Part shown: positions 1 to 7,353 of the stretch, piece after piece
Numbering within the stretch: position 1 is the stretch's first letter
How the letters are laid out: the number at the start of each line of letters is the position of its first letter
Assembly: GCF_001425355.1 (NCBI RefSeq)
Contig: NZ_LMQN01000015.1
Location: 880,702 to 944,701, forward strand
From: Chryseobacterium sp. Leaf405
GTDB lineage: Bacteria; Bacteroidota; Bacteroidia; Flavobacteriales; Weeksellaceae
Direction of reading: 5' to 3'
DNA: 64,000 nucleotides
Made by a program: the position numbers and the translations under genes
Notes under the pieces: model-generated
Told to the model about the DNA's origin: nothing
What the model saw: the letters and a program-made list of their open reading frames with translations, nothing else
The model's database searches: none

Positions 1-30
1 TTTTTCGACATCAACATCATCTGTTGGTAA
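1..30 (+). CDS. RiPP precursor mini-gene, 3' part only (copy 0)
   Basis: The window starts inside this copy. Codons 1-30 read FFDINIICW and stop at TAA, identical to the end of the two following copies. The start lies upstream of the window, so its N-terminus is unknown but presumably matches the other copies. It belongs to the array of short peptides ahead of the SagB and LanB genes. Confidence 0.75.
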   Translation, partial: FFDINIICW

Positions 31-83
31 TCAGAACCCACCAAAGTGTAACTAAAACAAATATTAACCCTTAAAAATTAACG

Positions 84-149
84 ATGAAACCAGTAACGAC
101 ATCGCCGATCGAAAACGACTTTTTCGACATCAACATCATCTGTTGGTAA
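84..149 (+). CDS. 21-aa putative RiPP precursor peptide (copy 1, ends IICW)
   Basis: The peptide starts MKPVTTSPIENDFFDIN and ends IICW, stop TAA. The first 17 residues are identical in all complete copies and look like a very short leader: Thr/Ser only at 5-7, then an acidic-aromatic stretch. The end carries one Cys (position 20) and a terminal aromatic residue. It is too short for standard gene callers. Coding status rests on conservation across copies: third-position changes in the Thr and Pro codons are silent, while differences at the end swap aromatic for aromatic or Ile for Val. Function is inferred from the adjacent SagB, ABC transporter, protease and LanB genes; I do not recognise the peptide family. 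Confidence 0.72.
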   Translation: MKPVTTSPIENDFFDINIICW

Positions 150-204
150 TCAGAACCCAACAAAAGTGTAACTAAAACCAATATTAACCCTTAAAAAATT
201 AACG

Positions 205-270
205 ATGAAACCAGTAACAACATCGCCAATCGAAAACGACTTTTTCGACATCAACATCATCTGTTGGTAA
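205..270 (+). CDS. 21-aa putative RiPP precursor peptide (copy 2, ends IICW)
   Basis: The protein is identical to copy 1, but codon 5 is ACA instead of ACG and codon 8 is CCA instead of CCG, both silent. The stop is TAA. Silent third-position changes inside the conserved part support translation. The ATG follows an A-rich stretch and AACG with no Shine-Dalgarno motif, as usual in Bacteroidota. Role inferred from context: substrate of the downstream modification enzymes. Confidence 0.72.
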   Translation: MKPVTTSPIENDFFDINIICW

Positions 271-324
271 TAGAACCCAACAAAAGTGTAACTAAAACCA
301 ATATTAACCCTTAAAAAATTAACG

Positions 325-390
325 ATGAAACCAGTAACAACATCGCCAATCGAAAACGACTTTTTCGACATCAACATCATCTGCTTCTAG
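325..390 (+). CDS. 21-aa putative RiPP precursor peptide (copy 3, ends IICF)
   Basis: Residues 1-20 equal those of copies 1 and 2, but the last codon is TTC (Phe) instead of TGG (Trp). The Cys codon is TGC instead of TGT, and the stop is TAG instead of TAA. Trp to Phe needs two base changes and keeps an aromatic residue, which suggests the terminal aromatic matters. The spacer after this copy also differs slightly, marking a second sub-type shared with copy 4. Confidence 0.72.
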   Translation: MKPVTTSPIENDFFDINIICF

Positions 391-445
391 TCAATAGAAT
401 GCAAAAGTGTAACTAAAACGAATATTAACCCTTAAAAATATAACG

Positions 446-511
446 ATGAAACCAGTAACGACATCGCCGATCGAAAACGACTTTTTCGACATCAACGTAA
501 TCTGCTTCTAG
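446..511 (+). CDS. 21-aa putative RiPP precursor peptide (copy 4, ends VICF)
   Basis: The last copy shares the 17-residue N-terminus and ends VICF. Ile18 has become Val (ATC to GTA), and the terminal Trp is Phe as in copy 3. The stop is TAG. Cys20 is kept in every copy. The terminator hairpin begins 25 bp after the stop, so this copy closes the precursor transcript. Confidence 0.72.
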   Translation: MKPVTTSPIENDFFDINVICF

Positions 512-536
512 TCAATAGAAGTTACAATTAATTTAA

Positions 537-580
537 AAAAATAGTAGTGATACATCAACTCTCCAGTCACTACTATTTTT
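537..580 (+). terminator. Hairpin terminator between precursor array and sagB-like gene
   Basis: A perfect 14-bp inverted repeat (AAAAATAGTAGTGA at 537-550 and its complement at 567-580) encloses a 16-nt loop and ends in a T run. No TAnnTTTG promoter is visible between it and the next start at 620. The downstream genes are therefore probably expressed by partial read-through, giving more precursor than enzyme. Confidence 0.85.
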
Positions 581-619
581 TCTAAAAAATACATTACATA
601 CAACTAAAAACATCATACT

Positions 620-1669
620 ATGAATATTTCACACAATTTTTTTCTATATTTTAAAGACAATCAACCTATATTATTCAATTATAAACAAAAAAAAGAATAT
701 AGCCTGAGAAAAGAATACCTTAAAGCTTTGGTAGATTATTCGAACACCGAAGAAGATATTACAACTAAAGAAAATATCGTTAATGATTTCATCAGCACAG
801 ATATTCTTACACAAAAAAACAATAAAGATCAGCCCTATCTTAATTACTATGCCCATATGTTTCATCATATTACAAAAGATACGTCAAACGCCATGGCAGA
901 GGCTACTGAAGAAGAATGGGCAGGACAATATCTGGAAGTGTGTAAAAAAGTAAAGCAGGTAGAATTTCCAAAAAGAGGACAGATTGAAGATTTTAAAGTG
1001 GTGATCACTTTACCTAAAGCTGAAGAAATTAATATAGACCTCATCGATACACTGAAAAAAAGAAAAACAATAAGAGAATTTGAGGAAACTGCAGTCAATA
1101 TACAGCAGTTGAGTAATCTCCTATTTTATTCATTTGGATATGTACACGGGGTAGAAAAAGAATATGGTCCTTTCAGAAGAAGAACCAGTCCTTCGGGTGG
1201 TAGCCTTCAGATCATAGAACCTTACGTGGCGATTTTTAATGTAAAAGGTGTAGAAAACGGAATATATTGGTATGAGCCAGAAACTCACTCCCTCTGTAAG
1301 GTAAATGACCATTTTTCTTATCAGGATCTTAGAGAATGTTTAGCGGGACAATTCTTTGGAAATGATTGTTCTTTTGGAATCTTCCTTGCTGCCAATCTTG
1401 AAATTCTTGCATGGAAATACAAGACTCCCCGAAATTATAAAGTTGTTTATTTGGAAGCAGGACATTTTTCCCAGACTTCTCAGGTAATTGCCGTTACACA
1501 ATCTCTCCAAACCTGGATCACAGGAGCATTCAAAGAGTCTGCTATTGAAAAGTTCTGTAAAATGGATGGAATCACAAAAATTCCAGTATTCTTTACAGCA
1601 TACGGAAAAGGTAAATTCTCTCATATGCATACTATCATGAAGAAAAAACTGGATGAATACAGAGATTAA
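620..1669 (+). CDS. SagB-type nitroreductase-family (FMN) dehydrogenase
   Basis: The protein has 349 residues. A family-specific N-terminal part of ~150 residues precedes a nitroreductase-fold domain. Hallmarks are the KRKTIREFE entry motif (~150), RRTSPSGGSLQ (~186-196), which forms the FMN phosphate site in this superfamily, and GAFKES near the end. SagB-type enzymes oxidise azolines to azoles in thiazole/oxazole-modified microcins, and relatives perform other oxidations on RiPPs. No SagC/SagD (YcaO) partner is present, so azole formation is not supported. Its substrate here may be the Cys-containing end of the 21-mers. It probably shares a transcript with the ABC transporter 39 bp downstream. 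Confidence 0.85.
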   Translation: MNISHNFFLYFKDNQPILFNYKQKKEYSLRKEYLKALVDYSNTEEDITTKENIVNDFISTDILTQKNNKDQPYLNYYAHMFHHITKDTSNAMAEATEEEWAGQYLEVCKKVKQVEFPKRGQIEDFKVVITLPKAEEINIDLIDTLKKRKTIREFEETAVNIQQLSNLLFYSFGYVHGVEKEYGPFRRRTSPSGGSLQIIEPYVAIFNVKGVENGIYWYEPETHSLCKVNDHFSYQDLRECLAGQFFGNDCSFGIFLAANLEILAWKYKTPRNYKVVYLEAGHFSQTSQVIAVTQSLQTWITGAFKESAIEKFCKMDGITKIPVFFTAYGKGKFSHMHTIMKKKLDEYRD

Positions 1670-1708
1670 AAAATCATGTGTTTAACCTAATAACAAAACA
1701 GTATCATT

Positions 1709-3376
1709 ATGATTCAGAAAAAAAAATTACTGAAAAGATTTTCAAAGTATATTTATCCATACATCAAAGAGGAAATTATTCTTTTTGCTTTGATGATATG
1801 TTCCAGCGCAGGCTCATTAGTTACGCCTTATATGCTGAAAATCATCATTGATGATGTATTTCCATCAGGAAACTTTCATGATCTTATTATGCTTTTGGTA
1901 TTGCTAGTAGGAATATATATTGTGCAGATTATCTGTTCTCTTATTTCTGATGTAATGTCTACCACAGTAAGTAAAAAAATATCTTCTGACATTAGAGAAG
2001 AAGCTTTCGCCAATATTTTGAATAAAAACATCTCTTTTTTCAAAGATTCAAAAGTAGGAGAACTTGTTTTCACATTAATGAATGATGTAGATAACATTCA
2101 ACAGACGATCTCCTCGCTTCTTATAAGATCGGTAAAAAATGTTATTGTGCTCATTGGGGTTTTAATTATGCTTTTTATCTTAGATTATAAACTTGCTTTA
2201 ATGAGTTTATTATTTATTCCTGCAATTATTTTTGTAATAAGAGCTTTTACACCTTATGTAAAGAAAAATTTTACAATTATCCAGAAAATGGAAAGTAATC
2301 TAAATAATTATCTTGTAGAAAAGATCAAAAACATAAGAGTCATAAAAAGCTATAAAACAATAAATTTAGAAGAAAAAAATCTTAATAATCTTCACAATGA
2401 TTTGGTTTCAAAACATTCAAAAGGAACTTTTATAAGCAGCTTGAACGGAAGCGTCTCTTCTCTTCTCATGTCTCTAGCTCCTATTTTAGTACTTTCGTAT
2501 GGAGGTTACCAGGTTTTTCAACATACAATGAGTGTCGGGGTTCTAATTGCATTTATACAGTATTTAAACAGGCTTTTCACTCCTACTTTAGAGATTGTCA
2601 ACAGCTACAACCAATTTTCAAAATCTGTTGTCTCCATGAATAGAGTTGCCGAGTATTTTAATGAAGAAGAAAAAGACGAAATAAGAGAAAATAATAATCA
2701 GCGTTTCGAAATTGAACAAATTAGATTAGAAAATATCTCTTTATATCACGGAAGTTCGATCATTTTAAAAAAAATAAACTTAAATTTCGATCAGGGAAAA
2801 ACATATATCCTTTCAGGAGGAAGCGGAAGCGGAAAATCATCAATAATAAATCTATTATGTGGATTTACAGATCCTACAGAAGGGGAATTAATAATCAATA
2901 ATCAAAATATTAAAGAAAATGAATATTGGAAAAACGAGTATTGTCTTATCGAAAAAGATAACCAGCTTTTTCATGATACATTGAAAAGAAATATTACATA
3001 CGGAACTCATAAGAGCCAATTTGAAATTGAAGACATCTTAAAATACGCTCATCTTGAAGAAGTTGTAAAAAAACTCGAGAATGGATCTGATACGATTATT
3101 TCTTATAGCGGAGGCACTCTTTCAGACGGGCAGAAACAAAGAGTTTCAATAGCAAGAGCAATTAACAGATCTCCATCTGTATTTATATTTGATGAATCTA
3201 CAGCTTCATTGGATGCTAAACTCGAAACTGAAATTATAAACAATATCAGACAGATTTTTCCAAAATCAATTATTATAATTGTTTCTCACAGATCAGAAAC
3301 ATTTGCGCTGGCAAATCATATTTATACATTAAATAGAGGAACTGTTGAGCATAATATATTATCTGAAGCAATATAA
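1709..3376 (+). CDS. ABC transporter, fused permease and ATPase, probable peptide exporter
   Basis: A 555-residue half transporter of the type-1 exporter fold. Residues 1-~320 hold six predicted membrane segments; the ATPase follows, with Walker A SGGSGSGKSS (~367), signature LSDGQKQR (~470, Asp in place of the usual second Gly of LSGGQ), Walker B VFIFDESTASLD (~490) and switch His in SHR (~526). No N-terminal C39 peptidase domain is present, so leader removal must be done by another protein, plausibly the aspartic protease encoded next. Acting as a dimer in the inner membrane, it likely exports the modified peptide. Confidence 0.88.
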   Translation: MIQKKKLLKRFSKYIYPYIKEEIILFALMICSSAGSLVTPYMLKIIIDDVFPSGNFHDLIMLLVLLVGIYIVQIICSLISDVMSTTVSKKISSDIREEAFANILNKNISFFKDSKVGELVFTLMNDVDNIQQTISSLLIRSVKNVIVLIGVLIMLFILDYKLALMSLLFIPAIIFVIRAFTPYVKKNFTIIQKMESNLNNYLVEKIKNIRVIKSYKTINLEEKNLNNLHNDLVSKHSKGTFISSLNGSVSSLLMSLAPILVLSYGGYQVFQHTMSVGVLIAFIQYLNRLFTPTLEIVNSYNQFSKSVVSMNRVAEYFNEEEKDEIRENNNQRFEIEQIRLENISLYHGSSIILKKINLNFDQGKTYILSGGSGSGKSSIINLLCGFTDPTEGELIINNQNIKENEYWKNEYCLIEKDNQLFHDTLKRNITYGTHKSQFEIEDILKYAHLEEVVKKLENGSDTIISYSGGTLSDGQKQRVSIARAINRSPSVFIFDESTASLDAKLETEIINNIRQIFPKSIIIIVSHRSETFALANHIYTLNRGTVEHNILSEAI

Positions 3377-3399
3377 TCTAAACACCAAATTACATTATT

Positions 3400-4239
3400 A
3401 TGAAAAATACAATTTTAACATTTTTACTGATGCTTTCGACTTCAATTATGGCACAGAAAACCCCTTTTACATTGCTGCCTTCCGGACATATTGTTGTTAA
3501 AGCAAAAATTGAAGGAATAGAAGGGAATTTTATTTTTGATACCGGGGCAGGAATCAATTTATTTTTTAATGATTTTGTAGCAAAACTTCCGCAGAAACCA
3601 ACCTCTTACAATTTTTTTACAGGATTTAGAGCTACAGGAGAAAGAATCGACATTCCTCTTTTCAGAAATAATGAAGTCAGTTTTTCAAATAAAACTTTTA
3701 AAAATGTTCCTTTCTCTTCAATGGATATGAAGCTTCCCGGAATTGATGGTCTCATTTCTTTAAAAATGCTTGAGAATACAGATGTTGTAATCGATTATGG
3801 CAAAAATGAAATAAGCTTCACAGACGCATCTCCGAAATCATATTCAAAATCGATTGATATTTTTCTTTCTACTCAAAGTGACGATACAGTCGATATATTT
3901 ACCTACGCTGTTTTAAATAACAAATATAAAATTAAAGTGATGCTTGATTCCGGTGCAGGAAATAATTCTTTCTGGCTCAGCGACAAACTTATAAATACTT
4001 TAGGAATAGATCCTAAAACCATGCAGGTGATCGAAAAGGAAAGTGAATTTAATAAAGCCGTAAAAACAAAAATCTACAAAGGAAGTATAGAAGCCCTCTC
4101 AAATGATTATGCAAAAATAGAAAAGCCCAATGTCCTTTTTGTAGAGAATCTGATATATGAAGGAAAAACAAGCCTCAATTGGATTGGAAAAAAAATAGTA
4201 ATCAGTATTAAAAATAAAAAAATATACATACTTGAATAA
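3400..4239 (+). CDS. Secreted two-domain retropepsin-like aspartic protease
   Basis: The protein has 279 residues. The first 19 form a signal peptide ending SIMAQ. Two catalytic motifs sit in a duplicated fold: FIFDTGAG (Asp47) and VMLDSGAG (Asp183), the D-[ST]-G-[AS] signature of clan AA. Having both half-sites in one chain implies an active monomer, as in pepsin-like enzymes, rather than a retroviral-type homodimer. It lies 23 bp after the exporter, so it is a good candidate for trimming the peptide after export to the periplasm. That role is inferred; related periplasmic proteases are also found outside RiPP loci. Confidence 0.8.
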   Translation: MKNTILTFLLMLSTSIMAQKTPFTLLPSGHIVVKAKIEGIEGNFIFDTGAGINLFFNDFVAKLPQKPTSYNFFTGFRATGERIDIPLFRNNEVSFSNKTFKNVPFSSMDMKLPGIDGLISLKMLENTDVVIDYGKNEISFTDASPKSYSKSIDIFLSTQSDDTVDIFTYAVLNNKYKIKVMLDSGAGNNSFWLSDKLINTLGIDPKTMQVIEKESEFNKAVKTKIYKGSIEALSNDYAKIEKPNVLFVENLIYEGKTSLNWIGKKIVISIKNKKIYILE

Positions 4240-4300
4240 TTATTTGAATTATTTTTTATTAAAATAAAGAGTAAATTAATCAAAAAAGTGTGATTTTTAG

Positions 4301-4329
4301 TTGTATTTAGGTATTAAATAATAATTTTG
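4301..4329 (+). promoter_or_regulatory. Bacteroidota promoter of the lanB-like gene (TTG-N18-TAATTTTG)
   Basis: TTG at 4301-4303 and TAATTTTG at 4322-4329 match the Bacteroidota consensus with an 18-nt spacer. It gives the lanB, kinase and regulator genes their own transcript. It also overlaps a possible TTG start at 4327, which argues that translation starts at the ATG at 4378. Confidence 0.75.
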
Positions 4330-4377
4330 CGAAAATTTTATCGTTCTGCTGGAGAACAGAACATTTCGCAAAACACT

Positions 4378-7353
4378 ATGAATAAATATGATACCTATAA
4401 TAAATATGTCATAAGAAAGCCTTTATTTTCTTATGACATATTGTTTAATAACGGTGAAACCAAAAACATAGAAGATGTGGTGGGTGAATTGATACAGGAC
4501 GATTCTTTTGTGACTTCAATCTACTGGAGCTCACCGGATCTGTACAATACCATTATCAGCTACAGAAAAAACACACTTAAAGAAGATAAGATTCCAAGGC
4601 TAATTCATACGCTGAAAAAATATGCAATCCGTTGCAGCACAAGATGTACTCCGTATGGAACTATGGCGGGTGTGGCTTTACAGGATCTAAAAAAGACTCT
4701 TGAGCCGGAACCTATTTCCCGAAAAGCAAGAATCGATATGGATTTTCTTGCAGAAATTAAATTCCAGATTGAAAATCAGGAAAATATCAGGAAAAAATTA
4801 AGGTATAAAGTTAATAATACATTAGATAAAATTCCAGGACAATATCGATATCAGGAACCGATAAGAACAGATGGTGAAGAAAAATATCAGCTGTCATCAT
4901 TAGAAATGAACGAATATCTGGAAAGAATTGCAGGAATTTCTCATTTCATGAAATATGACGAAATCAAAGGCTTACTTTCTGATGATTTTGAGGATGATGA
5001 AATTTCAGATTTTATTGATGAACTGATTGATATCAAATTTTTAGTCAGCGAACTTCAGCTCACCCTTACATCCGACAATACAGAAAATATAAAAAACATT
5101 CTGCAAACGCTTTTGAATGAAGAAGTATATGAAGCAGGAATATATCTGAAAATTTTAGGTAAAATCGAGCAGTGTATTGCTGTGATAGAAACCACTCCCC
5201 TATCTTATCTTCCTGTCTCTGAGATTTCCGAAATTAAAAGCTTAGTTAATGAAATTGGAATTGATAAAACACACTTTTTTCATGTAGATTTGAAACATTC
5301 TTCAGAAAGCGGTTTTCAGCCGGATGAAAAAATGCTCCGCAATATTAATACTTCCATTTCTATATTAAATACATGGGGTTCCGGAAACTCCATACAGGGT
5401 GATTTAGATTCTTTTAAGAAACACTTCAATACCAAATATGAATCAAGAGAAGTTGCACTTACCGAAGTATTGGATTCAGAATTTGGGATCGGATTTCCGG
5501 CAGGATCACAAATCGGAAATTTTCAGGGAAGTTCTTTAATTGAAGGATTTGCGAAAGACATAAATTCTAATAGAAAACATTCATCCAGCTCTGATTCAGA
5601 TTTTCTTTTAGATCTGATTGAAAAAGATAAGACAGAAATAATCAGGTTAGAAAATATTGATTTACAGATAAATGAAACATCTTTAAAAACACAAAATTTC
5701 TGTGTGGTAGGTTCTCCTATTAGCGATCAGTTCTTTCTGCAGAATATAGGCACTACAGGTGCAAATTCTATTATGGGAAGATTTGCTTTGCTAGACGATA
5801 AAATCAAAAATTTTTGTAATGAAATCCATCAAAAAGAACAGCAAAACTCTCCAGATATAATTTTTGCAGAAATTATTTATATTCCGGAAAAACGCACGGC
5901 AAATATTACCAGAAGACCTCAGTTTTCAGAATATGAAATCCCGATCTTTGCCAATAGCAGCGACAATGACAAGCAAATTTTACTGAAAGATATTTTGATC
6001 TCGGTACAAGGTGATGAAATTATTTTAAGATCTGAAAAACTTAATAAGAGAATTATCCCAAGACTATCAAACGCTCATAATTTTTATAAAAGTGAAAGTG
6101 CTGCTTATAAATTTTTGTGTGCCATACAATCTCAAAATCAGGATAATATCAATCTGAATATCAATTATTCAAAGATAAAAAAAAGGTTTATTCCACGAAT
6201 TGTTTATCGAAATATTATTCTTCATCGGGCATGCTGGCTGATGTATGAAAATGATATTAATGTAATCAAAAAATCAAAAAACCCTTTATCAGCATTAAAA
6301 GATTTCTTCCAAACATGGAATGTATCAAGATATGTGGTATTGGTTCAGGGTGATAATGAACTTTTTTTAGATATTACTAATAATACTTACCTTTTGTTGC
6401 TTCTCGATGAGTTAAAAGGCAATACTCTACTCCAGTTTTCCGAATGGCTGTTACCTACTGAGGGCAAAAAAAATTATAATCAGCAGATTGTTCTTCCTTT
6501 GGAAAATAAAGAGGCAAAACCACAGAGTAATTTATCTCAAAAAAAGGTTTCGTCCGTACAAAGAAGTTTCGCACCGGGAAGTGAGTGGCTTTATCTGAAA
6601 ATATACTGTAATTCAAATTTTTCCGACAGTTTATTATTTGGATTAAAACCAATTTTGGATGAATTAATTACTGAAAATTATATTAATAAAGCTTTTTTTA
6701 TCCGATACACAGATCCTCATTATCACATTCGATTAAGAGTTCATTTGAATGATCTAAAATTATACTCTGAAGTACTTCAGAAGTTACATGAAAACTTAAA
6801 TCCGTATTTTCAGGAAGAAACCATCTGGAATTTGCAGATCGATTCTTATCATCGGGAAATCGAAAGATATGATCCTGAGTTTATGGAAGCTGCCGAAGAA
6901 GCCTTTTATCATGACAGTATATTGGTTTTAAATTTATTGAATCAGGAAAATTTCACAGAAAATGAAAATGTGAGATTATTTGCAGCAGTAAAAAATGTAA
7001 ACTTATGGCTTTCATTATTCGACCTATCTTTACAGGAAAAACTGGATTTTTGCAAATCGATGGAAAATGTATTTTTGAAGGAATTTTCTTCGGAGCTGAA
7101 ATCTCATATCAATTCAAAATACAGAATTTTAAAAGAAGAGTTACATGAATTTTGTACAGGAAATGAATTTGGTGAAGAATTTAATGAAAGAGATAGATAT
7201 TTACAAGATATTACACTTTGTAAAGATGCACTTTCAAGTTATATACACATGAGTATCAATAGATGGTTTCCTTCCGAACAACGTGCTTTGGAGCTCATGA
7301 CGTACTCATTTGCCGCGAAATATTATAGTAGAATTTTAAGTCAATCAAAATAA
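4378..7353 (+). CDS. LanB-type (class I lanthipeptide) dehydratase with SpaB_C domain
   Basis: The protein has 991 residues from the ATG at 4378; the frame opens at a TTG at 4327, but that codon lies inside the promoter. The N-terminal LanB region, which in the family transfers Glu from glutamyl-tRNA to Ser/Thr, carries RCTPYGTMAG (~89-98). The C-terminal part (~734-991) is the thiopeptide-type/SpaB_C elimination domain, with SEWLYLKIY and FFIRYTDPHYHIRLR (~773-787). Both halves are present, so this is a complete dehydratase rather than a split LanB or a peptide aminoacyl-tRNA ligase. No LanC is encoded nearby. Ser/Thr in the 21-mers are only at positions 5-7. The stop overlaps the next start by one base. 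Confidence 0.85.
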   Translation: MNKYDTYNKYVIRKPLFSYDILFNNGETKNIEDVVGELIQDDSFVTSIYWSSPDLYNTIISYRKNTLKEDKIPRLIHTLKKYAIRCSTRCTPYGTMAGVALQDLKKTLEPEPISRKARIDMDFLAEIKFQIENQENIRKKLRYKVNNTLDKIPGQYRYQEPIRTDGEEKYQLSSLEMNEYLERIAGISHFMKYDEIKGLLSDDFEDDEISDFIDELIDIKFLVSELQLTLTSDNTENIKNILQTLLNEEVYEAGIYLKILGKIEQCIAVIETTPLSYLPVSEISEIKSLVNEIGIDKTHFFHVDLKHSSESGFQPDEKMLRNINTSISILNTWGSGNSIQGDLDSFKKHFNTKYESREVALTEVLDSEFGIGFPAGSQIGNFQGSSLIEGFAKDINSNRKHSSSSDSDFLLDLIEKDKTEIIRLENIDLQINETSLKTQNFCVVGSPISDQFFLQNIGTTGANSIMGRFALLDDKIKNFCNEIHQKEQQNSPDIIFAEIIYIPEKRTANITRRPQFSEYEIPIFANSSDNDKQILLKDILISVQGDEIILRSEKLNKRIIPRLSNAHNFYKSESAAYKFLCAIQSQNQDNINLNINYSKIKKRFIPRIVYRNIILHRACWLMYENDINVIKKSKNPLSALKDFFQTWNVSRYVVLVQGDNELFLDITNNTYLLLLLDELKGNTLLQFSEWLLPTEGKKNYNQQIVLPLENKEAKPQSNLSQKKVSSVQRSFAPGSEWLYLKIYCNSNFSDSLLFGLKPILDELITENYINKAFFIRYTDPHYHIRLRVHLNDLKLYSEVLQKLHENLNPYFQEETIWNLQIDSYHREIERYDPEFMEAAEEAFYHDSILVLNLLNQENFTENENVRLFAAVKNVNLWLSLFDLSLQEKLDFCKSMENVFLKEFSSELKSHINSKYRILKEELHEFCTGNEFGEEFNERDRYLQDITLCKDALSSYIHMSINRWFPSEQRALELMTYSFAAKYYSRILSQSK

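Larger units (their letters stand above)
1..511 (+). repeat. Tandem array of ~120 bp units, each holding one 21-codon mini-gene
   Basis: Four complete units and the 3' end of a fifth lie head to tail. Start codons are at 84, 205, 325 and 446, a period of 120-121 bp. Coding part and ~55 bp spacer are both highly conserved, so the array probably grew by recent tandem duplication. Each spacer carries the same blocks (AAAGTGTAACTAAAAC, AATATTAACCC and a short A-rich stretch) before the start codon. The window begins inside a unit, so more copies and the array promoter probably lie upstream. A hairpin terminator follows the last copy. Confidence 0.95.

Noticed and set aside
150-380. 76-aa frame on the - strand across the repeats
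   Set aside because: It is the reverse reading of the tandem units and repeats itself with the same period; the + strand mini-genes explain the sequence better.
1-511. CRISPR array
   Set aside because: The ~120 bp units are conserved along their whole length with no unique spacers, and no cas genes are near.
4327-4377. TTG start giving a 1008-aa LanB
   Set aside because: The TTG overlaps the TAATTTTG promoter element, so it lies at or before the transcription start; ATG 4378 is the better start.
4378-7353. Peptide aminoacyl-tRNA ligase (PEARL) instead of dehydratase
   Set aside because: PEARLs are small LanB proteins without the elimination domain; here a full SpaB_C domain follows.
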